From Halarcobacter anaerophilus (GTDB taxonomy: Bacteria > Campylobacterota > Campylobacteria > Campylobacterales > Arcobacteraceae): a DNA stretch of 64,000 nucleotides. The number at the start of each line of letters is the position of its first letter. Within the stretch, counting starts at the first letter, position 1. The translations under genes were made by a program, and so were the position numbers. Below are positions 55,234-64,000 of the stretch, piece by piece. Where the stretch lies: positions 620,001 through 684,000 of the forward strand of contig NZ_CP041070.1 of the NCBI RefSeq assembly GCF_006459125.1. Reading direction: 5' to 3'. Under the pieces are notes generated by a model. It saw only the letters and a list, made by a program, of their open reading frames with translations, had not been told where the DNA came from and searched no databases.

Positions 55234-56259
55234 TTAAAGAATTTGGGCTTTGCCGTTTTTCATAACAACCGTATCTTCTATTCTTACTCCAAACTCATTT
55301 GGAAGATAAATTCCCGGTTCTACGGTGAAAACCATATTTTCTTCGATAATTACATCCGATTTTGAATTAATATTGGGAAATTCATGAATATCAAGTCCTA
55401 CTCCATGTCCGGTGCTATGAACGAAATATTCTGCAAAACCGCCTTTTTCAATCACATCTCTTGCCAATTTGTCAATTTGTGATGCTTTCATTCCTACCCT
55501 TGCTTTTTCAATGGCATTTAATTGGGCTTTATAAACCAAATCATAGATTTTTTGGTGTTTTTTATTTTTGAAAAACTGTTCTCTTTTAAAAGAGAATTTT
55601 TCAAAATTCGCATTTGAAGTACAAGTTCTGTCAGAGCAATATCTTTTATATTTCACTCCTGCATCGACTAAAATCAAATCATTTAATTTAAGTTTTTTTG
55701 ATGTAGGCAAAGCATGAGGTTTTGCCGCATTTTTATTGATAGCAACAATGGGATCAAAACTTAAATCGTATTTTCCTTGATGGCTCATTTTTTCTATAGC
55801 TTTAAAATGTAATAGATTTTCACTCTTTTCAAAACCGTTTTTTCTAATATATTTTGCAAGGTTTTTAAACCCGCTTCTTCCTATTTGAGCCGCTTTTTTC
55901 AGAAGTTCAATCTCTTTGTCGCTTTTTATAACTCTTTTCTCTTTTGAAAAATTCTCTTCAGGTTTAAATTCAACTTTTATATCAGAAGTCAGTTTTTGAT
56001 AAAATGACAGTTTAAAATCATTTGGATCAAAAGTGATTTTTTTGATTTTTGATTTTTTTAATAATTCTTGAACATCTTTTATAAAATCGGAACTTTGTAT
56101 AACAATACAGTTTTTTGCATACTCTTGTGCTTCAGTTGTATATCTTGCATCGGTTATAAAATATTTATCACTTCCTAGATTCAGAAAAACTACATTATCG
56201 CAAGAGAAACCACACTCATAAAAAATAGCATTTTCATTTAGTAAGATATAGTTTTTCAT
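55234..56259 (-). CDS. M24-family aminopeptidase (Xaa-Pro type)
   Basis: The 341-residue protein has a creatinase-like N-terminal domain and an M24 pita-bread catalytic domain. Metal ligands are visible in [20 protein letters not shown] (two Asp), [12 protein letters not shown] (His) and the C-terminal [14 protein letters not shown] and GVRIEDTVV (two Glu). It should remove N-terminal residues before proline. The start at 56259 has AAGGA upstream; an earlier in-frame ATG (56304) adds 15 residues without support. It is divergent from aroQ. Confidence 0.93.
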   Translation of the reverse strand: MKNYILLNENAIFYECGFSCDNVVFLNLGSDKYFITDARYTTEAQEYAKNCIVIQSSDFIKDVQELLKKSKIKKITFDPNDFKLSFYQKLTSDIKVEFKPEENFSKEKRVIKSDKEIELLKKAAQIGRSGFKNLAKYIRKNGFEKSENLLHFKAIEKMSHQGKYDLSFDPIVAINKNAAKPHALPTSKKLKLNDLILVDAGVKYKRYCSDRTCTSNANFEKFSFKREQFFKNKKHQKIYDLVYKAQLNAIEKARVGMKASQIDKLARDVIEKGGFAEYFVHSTGHGVGLDIHEFPNINSKSDVIIEENMVFTVEPGIYLPNEFGVRIEDTVVMKNGKAQIL

Positions 56260-56326
56260 ATTTTTCCTTTTAATTAAACAAAATTTGAATATAATCTTAC
56301 CCAAAATTTATAAAAGGAAATATAAT

Positions 56327-56812
56327 ATGAAAATAGCGGTAATTCAAGGTCCAAATCTAAATATGCTGGGAATTAGAGAAAAACATATTTATGGTCCAAT
56401 GAGTTTAGAACAAATTCATGAACAAATGAAAGCAAGTGCAGAACAAAACGGGGTTGAACTTGAATTTTTTCAATCAAATTTAGAGGGTGAAATCGTAGAT
56501 AGAATTCAAGAGTGTTTAGGTACGGTTGACGGAATATTAATCAATCCTGCTGCTTTTTCACACACTTCAATCGCAATCAAAGATGCATTAAGTGCGGTAA
56601 ATTTACCAACTGTAGAAGTTCATATTTCAAATATTTATAAAAGAGAAGAGTTTAGACAAAAATCTGTAACAGCAGGAGCTAGTACGGGTGTTATTTCAGG
56701 ATTCGGTCCTTTTGGTTATCATATGGGATTAATCGCTTTAACTCAAATTGTATCAGAAGTAAAAGCTATTCAAAATCAACAAAAACCTGAAACACCGGCA
56801 CAAAATAGTTAA
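56327..56812 (+). CDS. aroQ: 3-dehydroquinate dehydratase type II
   Basis: AroQ dehydrates 3-dehydroquinate in the shikimate pathway. The 161-residue protein has [18 protein letters not shown] with the catalytic loop, the [16 protein letters not shown] segment, [13 protein letters not shown] with the substrate-binding Asn and [15 protein letters not shown]. The ATG at 56327 has AAAGGA upstream; an in-frame upstream ATG at 56285 overlaps the divergent promoter region. It is followed 1 base later by an amidohydrolase gene. Confidence 0.97.
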   Translation: MKIAVIQGPNLNMLGIREKHIYGPMSLEQIHEQMKASAEQNGVELEFFQSNLEGEIVDRIQECLGTVDGILINPAAFSHTSIAIKDALSAVNLPTVEVHISNIYKREEFRQKSVTAGASTGVISGFGPFGYHMGLIALTQIVSEVKAIQNQQKPETPAQNS

Positions 56813-56813
56813 A

Positions 56814-58043
56814 ATGAAAATTTTAAAAGCATCATGGGTAATCTCTTGTGATGAGAATAACACCATCATAAAAGATGGTGCTGTTGCTTTTGACAAAAAA
56901 ATTATTGCCGTTGCTACGGAAGATTTTATAAAAGAGAAATATCCCGATTCAAAAATTGAAGATTTGGGGGAAAACTCTGTTTTAATGCCAGGACTTATAA
57001 ACTCTCATATCCATTTGGAATTCTCTTCAAATACTACGACTTTGAAATACGGAAATTTTATGTCGTGGCTAAACTCTGTAATAACTTCAAGAGAAAAGCT
57101 GGTAAAAAATGCAACAAAAGAGTTGATTAAAGAGAAACTTGAGTTTATAAAAAGAAGCGGTACTACTACAATAGGAGCAATCTCTTCTTACTCTTTTGAT
57201 TTGGAACCTTGCTTTAACAGTGATTTAAATGTAGTTTACTTTAGTGAGGTTATCGGAAGTAAACCTGATATGATAGATTCTCTTTTTGATGATTTTAAAG
57301 AAAGATTAAAAAGTGCAAAAGAGAAAAAAAGAGAGGGATTTTTCCCTTCAATTGCCATTCACTCTCCATATTCTGTTCATCCTTTTTTAATAAGAGAGAG
57401 TTTGAAAATTGCAAAAGATGAAAAAATGGCAGTAAGTACGCACTTTTTGGAATCACCTGAAGAGTTTGACTGGTTACACAAAGATGAAGGCGGTTTTGTC
57501 GAGTTTTTTAAGAACTTTTTAGGACAAGAAAAAGCAGTAACCAAACCTATGGAATTTTTAAATCAGTTTGAGGGGGTAAAACCTCTTAGTTTTACTCACT
57601 GTGTTGAAGCTAGTAAGAGTGATTTAGAAAAGATAAAAGATTTAGATGCTGTTATTAACCATTGTCCTACATCAAACAGAGTTTTAAATAATTCAAGACT
57701 TAAGATACAAAATCTGCTTGATTTAGATATTCCTTTTGCAATAGGAACCGACGGGCTTAGTTCAAATAACTCTTTATCGATGTTTGATGAATTAAGAAAT
57801 GCTTTAATGATACATACGGAGCAAAACGTAGTTGCTTTTGCCAAACTTTTAATCCTTGCAGCTACAAAAAACGGTGCAAAAGCTTTGGGTTTAAACAAAG
57901 GTATTTTAGAAAAAAACGCAGATGCAGATTTAATAGCAATATCTCTGCCCGATGAGGTTGAAGATGAAGAGGATTTATGTCTGAATATCATCTTACATAC
58001 AAAAGAGGTAAACAAAACAGTAATTGGAGGGAATTATGTTTGA
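56814..58043 (+). CDS. Amidohydrolase, probably aminofutalosine deaminase family
   Basis: The 409-residue protein is an amidohydrolase-superfamily enzyme: LMPGLINSHIHLEFSSNTT carries the first metal histidines, HFLESPEEF and THCVEASKSDL the later ones, and GTDGLSSNNSLSMFDELRNA the catalytic Asp. It resembles proteins annotated in epsilonproteobacteria as aminofutalosine deaminase family, linked to menaquinone synthesis. The exact substrate is not proven from sequence. It sits between aroQ and sppA, an order I recall from Campylobacter. Confidence 0.85.
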   Translation: MKILKASWVISCDENNTIIKDGAVAFDKKIIAVATEDFIKEKYPDSKIEDLGENSVLMPGLINSHIHLEFSSNTTTLKYGNFMSWLNSVITSREKLVKNATKELIKEKLEFIKRSGTTTIGAISSYSFDLEPCFNSDLNVVYFSEVIGSKPDMIDSLFDDFKERLKSAKEKKREGFFPSIAIHSPYSVHPFLIRESLKIAKDEKMAVSTHFLESPEEFDWLHKDEGGFVEFFKNFLGQEKAVTKPMEFLNQFEGVKPLSFTHCVEASKSDLEKIKDLDAVINHCPTSNRVLNNSRLKIQNLLDLDIPFAIGTDGLSSNNSLSMFDELRNALMIHTEQNVVAFAKLLILAATKNGAKALGLNKGILEKNADADLIAISLPDEVEDEEDLCLNIILHTKEVNKTVIGGNYV

Positions 58044-58926
58044 TTTTATAAAGAAACTTTTTTATCCGATAATTGCAATTTTAGATTTTATTACAAAATA
58101 TTTTAAAACAATAGTATTTTTGACTATTGTTTATTTTTTTGTATCAAGTTCTACTGAAAATGCAATAAATACAGATAGTTTCCAACAAGCGAATTTACAA
58201 AAAATTGAACTTTTCGGTGCTATTATGACAGCAGATAAAGTTTTAGCCAAAATTGAAGAGGCAAAAACTAATAAAAATATCAAAGGTGTACTGCTTGATG
58301 TAAACTCTCCGGGAGGTGCAGTTGCTCCATCTGTTGAATTAAGTTATGCAATAAAAGAGTTAAGTAAAATAAAACCCGTGGTAGCTTATGCAAGCGGAGT
58401 TATGGCAAGCGGAAGTTATTATGCTTCTATCTGGGCTGATAAAATAGTTGCGAATCCTGGAGCAATGGTAGGTTCAATAGGTGTGATTTTTCAAGGTGCA
58501 AACTTTGAGGAGCTTATGGAAAAAGTCGGAGTTAAAACTCAAACAATAAAAGCAGGACTTTATAAAGAGTCAGGAACACCTACAAGGCAGTGGACTACTT
58601 ATGAAAAAGAGGAGCTTGAAAAAGTTATAAAAGATACATACAATATGTTTGTAGGTGATGTCGCAAAAGCAAGAAAACTAAAAGTGGAAGATCATACTAA
58701 ATTTGCAAATGCACATATTTTTACCTCTTCACAAGCTAAAAAAGTTGGACTAGTAGATAGTGTTGCAACGCTTTCATATGCGAAAAACTTAATTATAAAA
58801 CTCTCAAAAGTTCAAAAACCTGTTTGGAAAAAAGAGGATAAATTCGATAAATTTTTAGATAGAGTTATCAGTGAAGCAGTTACAAATTTTTCTGTTATGT
58901 TTAACTCTAATTTAAAAGCATATTAG
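58036..58926 (+). CDS. sppA: Signal peptide peptidase SppA, short S49 form
   Basis: The 296-residue protein has an N-terminal membrane anchor (about 24-44) and an S49 protease domain: LLDVNSPGGAVAPS, then the nucleophile region ASGVMASGSYYASIWADKIV, and the lysine-containing IKAGLYKESGTPTR segment. It degrades cleaved signal peptides in the membrane. The ATG at 58036 is preferred because GGAGG lies 6 bases upstream. It overlaps the amidohydrolase stop by 8 bases. Confidence 0.94.
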   Translation: MFDFIKKLFYPIIAILDFITKYFKTIVFLTIVYFFVSSSTENAINTDSFQQANLQKIELFGAIMTADKVLAKIEEAKTNKNIKGVLLDVNSPGGAVAPSVELSYAIKELSKIKPVVAYASGVMASGSYYASIWADKIVANPGAMVGSIGVIFQGANFEELMEKVGVKTQTIKAGLYKESGTPTRQWTTYEKEELEKVIKDTYNMFVGDVAKARKLKVEDHTKFANAHIFTSSQAKKVGLVDSVATLSYAKNLIIKLSKVQKPVWKKEDKFDKFLDRVISEAVTNFSVMFNSNLKAY

Positions 58927-58961
58927 AATAGAGGCAGGACTAAAAAATCTTTCTTTTCATA

Positions 58962-60560
58962 TTAATGGGGTAAAAGTATGGTAAACTTTGCTCCTTTTTG
59001 AATATTTTGAGCTTTGATTATTCCATTAAATTGATTTTTTATAATAATTTTTGACATATAAAGTCCAATACCAGTAGAGGGTTTGTCTTTTTTAGTATTA
59101 AAAGGTTCAAATATATCATTAATTGGATAAATTTTTATCCCTCCTGCATTGTCTTTAATACTCAAAACTATATATTTACTGGAATCTTTTAAATTAATTG
59201 TAATAGAAGGTGATTCGATTTTATTTGATTTTATTATGTCTATACTATTTTGAATGATTGATAAAACAATATGGGCAAGACTATTTGAATTCCCATATAT
59301 ATTAATTTTTGAATCAATTCTTTTTATTAATGTTACTTGGTTTAATTTGAGTATAGAATCAAGGATTTTTAAAGCTTGATTAATTGATACTATGGGATTA
59401 AAAATACTATTATCTGTTTTTTTATAGAAATCTTGAAAATTTGTAATAGTTTTAGACATAAATTGAATAATTTCTTCATTGTCAAGTGTTTCACGTATAA
59501 TCTCTTTATCTTTTGTTTTTTTTCTGATATACATACAATTAAAACTTAGTTGAGATAACGGTTGTCTCCATTGATGTGCAATAATTGCTATCATTTCGCC
59601 TAATGCCGCAAACTTAGACTGTTGTTCAAGAATTTTTTCATTCAATTTTTCTTTTGAAATATCTTGAATATTTGCAACTATTGCAACTTCTTTATTCTCT
59701 CCACTAGAACCCAAAGAGATTCTTATCGGGAACTTCTCTCCTTTTTTATTTAACGCTTCTGCTTCTTGAACTTTATTAAAGTTTTTAGAATTTAATATAT
59801 TATATTCTTTTGGAATAATTTCTTTGAATCTTGCTTTATTTAACATCTCTTCTTTAGTGTATTTGAATATATTTTCTGCCTCTTTATTGAATGTCCTGAT
59901 TTTCAATTGGCTGTCTAATGTGATAATGGCATTAGTACTTGATTCAATAACTGCATTGGAAAACTCTTTCTCTTTTATGAGTTCATTTGTACGGTTATTT
60001 ATTTTTCGATTTGCAGGCATAAAAATAAATAAAGCTTCGAAGAACAAAGTTATTAAAGTAAAGATTAAAATATATGATTCAATTTGTTGTAACTTATTCG
60101 TGTTTTCTTGGGCTTCCTTTAAATAAACTAGTACAGCTTTTTCTAAATCAACTAATAATTTTTCAGAATTTTTTAATACGTAGTTTTGACTTCGACCATC
60201 TCTATTATTATAAAATCTTTTTGCATGGAATAGATATTTTTTTACTTTTTTATCTAAATTTACTTTTTTACCATAATATATAGAATGCAACTCTTTTGAC
60301 ATTTTTATAGATGTGAGTTTTTTATGAGTATCTTCCATTTTTTTTATTCTAACTTTTAGTCTGTCAACTTTATAATAAATTGCAAAAAATGCAATTTCTC
60401 TGGTGATAATTTTTTGATTACCGCTCATATTTACAAGTTTTGCATCATTTGATTGGATAGATAAAAGTTTGCTTAAATTAAAAAATGCTAGTATAGATAA
60501 AAAAGCAATAATAGTTAAAGCTAAAATATATCTTTTTGTAAAACTAAAACTTTCAAACAT
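58962..60560 (-). CDS. Membrane PAS histidine kinase with PilJ-like sensor
   Basis: The 532-residue kinase has membrane segments at about 10-32 and 166-186 flanking a helical periplasmic sensor. This begins with VNMSGNQKIITREIAFFA, resembling the PilJ/NarX-type nitrate sensor motif. A PAS domain (about 200-310) is followed by an H box (IAHQWRQPLSQLSFNC) and an ATP domain with NSIDI, DNAGGI and STGIGLYMS. It is divergent from an OmpR-type regulator 72 bases away and near nosZ, suggesting nitrogen-oxide sensing, which is inference. Confidence 0.9.
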   Translation of the reverse strand: MFESFSFTKRYILALTIIAFLSILAFFNLSKLLSIQSNDAKLVNMSGNQKIITREIAFFAIYYKVDRLKVRIKKMEDTHKKLTSIKMSKELHSIYYGKKVNLDKKVKKYLFHAKRFYNNRDGRSQNYVLKNSEKLLVDLEKAVLVYLKEAQENTNKLQQIESYILIFTLITLFFEALFIFMPANRKINNRTNELIKEKEFSNAVIESSTNAIITLDSQLKIRTFNKEAENIFKYTKEEMLNKARFKEIIPKEYNILNSKNFNKVQEAEALNKKGEKFPIRISLGSSGENKEVAIVANIQDISKEKLNEKILEQQSKFAALGEMIAIIAHQWRQPLSQLSFNCMYIRKKTKDKEIIRETLDNEEIIQFMSKTITNFQDFYKKTDNSIFNPIVSINQALKILDSILKLNQVTLIKRIDSKINIYGNSNSLAHIVLSIIQNSIDIIKSNKIESPSITINLKDSSKYIVLSIKDNAGGIKIYPINDIFEPFNTKKDKPSTGIGLYMSKIIIKNQFNGIIKAQNIQKGAKFTILLPH

Positions 60561-60632
60561 AAATATCCTAAACGTTATTTAATTTTATAATGCTATCATA
60601 ATTTGCTAAAATTTGATTAATGGATTATTCTA

Positions 60633-61319
60633 ATGACAGAAAAATGTGAAATAAAATTAAAAAAATCTTCTATCCTTTTAGCAGAAGATGAAGATTCTTT
60701 AAGGAATAGTTTTAAAAAAGTTCTATTACTTTATGTTCAGAAAGTTTATACTGTATCTGATGGAGAAGAGGCTTTAGATGTTTATAATAAATATAAACCA
60801 GATATAATAATTACTGATCTAAAAATGCCGAAATTAAATGGATTGGACTTAATAAAAATAATTAGAAAAGAAAATGAAAATATACCTATTATCGTTACTA
60901 GTGCCTATACTGATCAAAGTTTTTTATTAGAGTCCATAAAATTATCTTTAGTAGAATATGCAATAAAACCATTGCGAGAAATAAATTTATCACAATTACT
61001 TGAAAGATGTGCAGAAATTTTATTAAAAAATTCAAAAACAATTATTGATTTTGGGAAAAATGGTTTTTATGATTACAATAATAAAACTTTTTCTTTTCAA
61101 GGTGATATTATTCTTTTAACTAATAAAGAAATTGATTTTTTTGAACTTCTTCTTGCTAACAGAGGAACTTTAGTTACTAAAAACGATATAGAAGATAAAT
61201 TGTATATTTATGATGAAGTTCCTCCTAGTGCCTTAAAAAATCTTGTTTTTAAATTAAGAAAAAAATTAAAAGCAGATATTATTAAAACAATTTCCAAACT
61301 TGGATATATGATAGAATAA
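60633..61319 (+). CDS. OmpR-family response regulator
   Basis: The 228-residue protein has a receiver domain (E18/D19/E20, phospho-acceptor D62 in IIITDLKMPKLNG, K in YAIKPLR) and a C-terminal winged-helix domain (ILLTNKEIDFFELL, then PSALKNLVFKLRKKLK and ISKLGYMIE). It is the likely partner of the divergent PAS kinase. nosZ begins 214 bases downstream in the same direction and may be its target. Confidence 0.92.
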   Translation: MTEKCEIKLKKSSILLAEDEDSLRNSFKKVLLLYVQKVYTVSDGEEALDVYNKYKPDIIITDLKMPKLNGLDLIKIIRKENENIPIIVTSAYTDQSFLLESIKLSLVEYAIKPLREINLSQLLERCAEILLKNSKTIIDFGKNGFYDYNNKTFSFQGDIILLTNKEIDFFELLLANRGTLVTKNDIEDKLYIYDEVPPSALKNLVFKLRKKLKADIIKTISKLGYMIE

Positions 61320-61475
61320 AATTTTACTTAATAATTTATTCTAAATTTATAAATACAGCGACTCAAAAGAAACTTGGCTTATTATACAATTACTTTAAGA
61401 TAAAATATTAATATTATAAGTAAAGTTTGAATTAATAATAGTGGTTGTTTCTTTTAATTTAACCTTATCTTTATA

Positions 61476-61489
61476 TTGATATTTATCAG
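61476..61489. promoter_or_regulatory. FNR/CRP-type box upstream of nosZ
   Basis: TTGAT-ATTT-ATCAG matches the FNR consensus TTGAT-N4-ATCAA at 9 of 10 positions. It lies 45 bases before the nosZ start codon in the otherwise AT-rich 214-base gap. Control by an FNR-like regulator under low oxygen or nitrogen oxides is likely; the gene for that regulator is not in the window. Confidence 0.6.
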
Positions 61490-61533
61490 ATTAGAATGTT
61501 ATTTCTAATATATTTAAAGGAGGAGAAGTTAAG

Positions 61534-64000
61534 ATGGAAAAGTCATTTAATAAAGTTTCTTCATTGATTTTAGGTACTGCTCTTACTGCTTCAGTAGCTT
61601 CTGGTGCAACAGGAGAATTGAGTAAAGTAATGAAAGAAAGAGGTCTCTCTGAGATTGACGTTGTTAGAGCTGCAAAAACTTATAATCCAACGGGAGTAAA
61701 AGATAAGTATGTAGTATTTTCTTCCGGTGGACAATCTGGACAAATGATTGTTTACGGTGTACCCTCAATGAGACTATTAAAATATATAGGAGTATTTACT
61801 CCCGAACCATGGCAAGGATATGGGTATGATGAAGATTCAAAAAAAATCTTAAGACAAGGAAATATTAGAGGTAGAGAAATTAATTGGGGAGATACTCATC
61901 ACCCAGCACTTTCTGAAACAGATGGAAAATATGATGGTAAATGGTTAGCAATTAATGATAAAGCAAATCCCAGAATTGCAATTATAGATTTAACAGATTT
62001 TGAAACGAAACAAATTGTAGTTAATCCAGTTTTTAAATCTGATCATGGTGGAGCATTTTTTACTCCAAATTCTGAGCATATATTGGAATCTGCTCAATAT
62101 GCTGCACCTTTTGACAATAATTATCACTCTATTGAAGATTATAAAGAAGAATATAGGGGCGGTGTTACTGTTTGGAAATTTGATCCTAAGATAGGAAGAG
62201 TTATTCCTAATGATTCTTATACAATTGAAATGCCTCCATATATGCAAGATTTATCTGATTCAGGTAAAGGTATCAGCAATGGATGGGGTTTTACAAACTC
62301 ATTTAATTCTGAAATGTATACGGGTGGAATTGAGGTTGGAATGCCCCCTAATGAGGCAGGAATGTCAAGAAATGATACTGACTTTTTACACGTTTATAAT
62401 TGGGAAAAACTTTATAAATTATCAAAAAATCCTAAAAATGTAAAAATGATAAATAATCATAAAGTTATTCCCATGGATGTGGCAGTTAAAAATAATGCAT
62501 TATTTTTAATTCCTGAACCAAAATCACCGCACGGTGTTGATGTTGATCCTACCGGTCAATATATAGTTGTATGTGGTAAATTAGATACTCACGCATCTGT
62601 ATATGATTTCAAAAAAATCAAAGAACTTATTAATAATAAAGAATTTGTTGGAAAAGATCCTTATGGTATTCCTATTTTAGATATGAAAAAAACACTCCAT
62701 GGACAAGTAGAATTAGGACTTGGACCTCTGCATAATCAATTTTCACCAGTGGACGGAGAAATTTACACTTCATTATATGTTGATTCTCAAGTTGTAAAAT
62801 GGAATTTCAAAACTTTAAAAGTTCTTGACAAACAAAATGTTCATTATAATATTGGACACTTAGCTGGAATGGAAGGGAAATCTGCTGATCCTCAAGGTGA
62901 ATATATTATTGCATTAAATAAATTATCAATTGATAGATTTCAGAATGTTGGTCCATTACATCCTCAAAATCATCAACTAATTGATATAAGTGGAAAGAAA
63001 ATGGACTTATTAGTTGATATGCCTTTACCTTTAGGTGAACCTCATCAGGCAGTTGCAATTAGAGCTAGTAAATTGCACCCTCATGTAAGATATGAAATGG
63101 GTACAAATACTAAAACAGGTAAACAACATATCGGTAAAACACTTGCTGGACAAGAAAGAATTGAAAGAGATGGTAAAAATGTAAAGGTTTATGCAACATT
63201 GGTTCGATCTCATATTAATCCAGAAAGAATAACTGTTAATAAAGGTGATAATGTAACTATATATATTACAAATTTGGAAAGAGCAGAAGATGAAACTCAC
63301 GGTTTTACTGTTGACAATTATGATCTTCACGGTTCTTTAGAACCTGGTGAAACAATAGAATTAAATTTTAATGCAGATATTGAAGGGGTTTTCCCTTACT
63401 ACTGTACAGAATTCTGTTCAGCGCTTCATTTAGAAATGATGGGATATCTAATGGTCAAAGATCCTAATAAAAAATATGTTAGTTCTCAAAAACTAAAAAT
63501 GAAAAAAATGAGTCCAGAAGAATTAAAAGCTGAATATGACAAAACAATTGCTGTTAATAATGCCACAGATTCTGTTATTCAATCTGTTGTCAAATTTTTA
63601 AAAGATAATAATTATCAAGAACATAAGGTTGTTGCAAATTTAGTAAAAGATGCCCTTGATCAATATAATAAAATCCCAGAACAAAAGAGAAAAGCGAATG
63701 AAGCATTGAAAAAAGGTGATGTTGAAAAAGCAATTTTATTTGAAAATATGATATGGCAATTGATGGTTAAAACGGCAGATGTTGGTATAAGAGCAAAAGA
63801 TTCATTAGTTAGACTTGTTGCCACAAAGCAAAGTACTGCAGCAGCAAGAGGTGAAACAGCATTTGCAGAAGGTGGTTGTAATGGATGTCATGTTATCGGT
63901 AAGGTATCATCTGGACCGGATTTAACAGGTGTATTACAAAGACATGAAAATGGTATTGATTGGGTTAGTAGATTTATTTTAGCTCCTGAAACTAAATATA
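61534..64000 (+). CDS. nosZ: Nitrous oxide reductase, cytochrome c fusion type (partial)
   Basis: NosZ reduces N2O to N2 in the periplasm. The frame is open from ATG 61534 to the window end (822 codons). The N-terminus (MEKSFNKVSSLILGTALTAS) is a Sec-type, not Tat-type, signal, as in clade II NosZ. WGDTHHPALS and many further histidines belong to the CuZ propeller; the CuA site is YYCTEFCSALHLEMMG. A C-terminal cytochrome c domain begins with GGCNGCHVIG at about residue 780, the Wolinella-type fusion. AAAGGAGGAG precedes the start. The 3' end is missing. Confidence 0.97.
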   Translation, partial: MEKSFNKVSSLILGTALTASVASGATGELSKVMKERGLSEIDVVRAAKTYNPTGVKDKYVVFSSGGQSGQMIVYGVPSMRLLKYIGVFTPEPWQGYGYDEDSKKILRQGNIRGREINWGDTHHPALSETDGKYDGKWLAINDKANPRIAIIDLTDFETKQIVVNPVFKSDHGGAFFTPNSEHILESAQYAAPFDNNYHSIEDYKEEYRGGVTVWKFDPKIGRVIPNDSYTIEMPPYMQDLSDSGKGISNGWGFTNSFNSEMYTGGIEVGMPPNEAGMSRNDTDFLHVYNWEKLYKLSKNPKNVKMINNHKVIPMDVAVKNNALFLIPEPKSPHGVDVDPTGQYIVVCGKLDTHASVYDFKKIKELINNKEFVGKDPYGIPILDMKKTLHGQVELGLGPLHNQFSPVDGEIYTSLYVDSQVVKWNFKTLKVLDKQNVHYNIGHLAGMEGKSADPQGEYIIALNKLSIDRFQNVGPLHPQNHQLIDISGKKMDLLVDMPLPLGEPHQAVAIRASKLHPHVRYEMGTNTKTGKQHIGKTLAGQERIERDGKNVKVYATLVRSHINPERITVNKGDNVTIYITNLERAEDETHGFTVDNYDLHGSLEPGETIELNFNADIEGVFPYYCTEFCSALHLEMMGYLMVKDPNKKYVSSQKLKMKKMSPEELKAEYDKTIAVNNATDSVIQSVVKFLKDNNYQEHKVVANLVKDALDQYNKIPEQKRKANEALKKGDVEKAILFENMIWQLMVKTADVGIRAKDSLVRLVATKQSTAAARGETAFAEGGCNGCHVIGKVSSGPDLTGVLQRHENGIDWVSRFILAPETKY

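Noticed and set aside
54799-55365. A 188-codon plus-strand frame across folK and the M24 peptidase gene
   Set aside because: Both genes on the minus strand are well supported by conserved motifs. The plus-strand frame has no recognisable domain or ribosome binding site.

Overview
The window reads as a chromosomal segment of an Arcobacter-like member of the Campylobacterota (Epsilonproteobacteria). The DNA is strongly AT-rich and genes are tightly packed. The gene order (rlmH, dksA-like, a membrane protein, dusB; prmA, ftsH, a Psd-like protein; folK, aroQ, amidohydrolase, sppA) matches what I recall from Campylobacter and Helicobacter. Two lineage-typical proteins are also present: a MutS with a C-terminal HNH nuclease, and a nitrous oxide reductase with a Sec-type signal and a fused cytochrome c. 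No rRNA, tRNA, insertion sequence, prophage or CRISPR array was seen. Genus-level placement is inference.

Layout. 1-2.1 kb: the end of one response regulator, a receiver-PAS protein and a periplasmic cyclophilin. 2.2-6.2 kb: a ferredoxin-like protein, panD, a YbaB/EbfC protein, ispA, then groES-groEL behind a textbook sigma-70 promoter and a CIRCE operator. 6.2-6.5 kb: two hairpins and a possible small minus-strand transcript. 6.5-17.7 kb: housekeeping genes (inositol monophosphatase family, glmS, metK, accD, rlmH, dksA-like, dusB, prmA, ftsH) ending in a Psd-like protein without the usual self-cleavage serine. 17.7-21.5 kb: a two-component system followed by a cysteine-containing flagellin. 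21.6-23.4 kb: leuA behind a leader peptide carrying four consecutive leucine codons. 23.5-33.2 kb: cation transport genes (antiporter, Kv-type channel with RCK domain, soluble RCK protein, and a double-DUF1538 membrane protein fused to a PII-like domain), then a thioredoxin-like protein, a haem-binding protein and the MutS-HNH gene, all tightly spaced on one strand.

33.2-40.2 kb is a cyclic-di-GMP region. It holds a haem-c-linked GGDEF protein coupled to an unlisted 54-residue membrane protein, a receiver-PAS-PAS-HD-GYP protein and a receiver-PAS-GGDEF protein. These lie among hisA and hisH on the opposite strand. 40.4-43.0 kb: a two-component system flanked by two related small secreted proteins. 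43.1-48.4 kb: comF-like, YceI, a zinc-type ArsR repressor with its P-type ATPase, and a MATE exporter. 48.4-58.9 kb: lepA, an OmpA-type porin, prs, an MFS transporter, mnmA, folK, an M24 peptidase, aroQ, an amidohydrolase and sppA. 58.9-64.0 kb: a divergent kinase/regulator pair next to nosZ, which has an FNR-like site upstream and runs off the window.

The points most worth a second look are: the K+ channel/RCK/DUF1538-PII cluster and the inverted repeat over its first ribosome binding site; the leucine leader peptide; the MutS-HNH gene at the end of the same gene run; the haem/cysteine-rich GGDEF protein with its coupled small protein; and the kinase/regulator pair beside nosZ.
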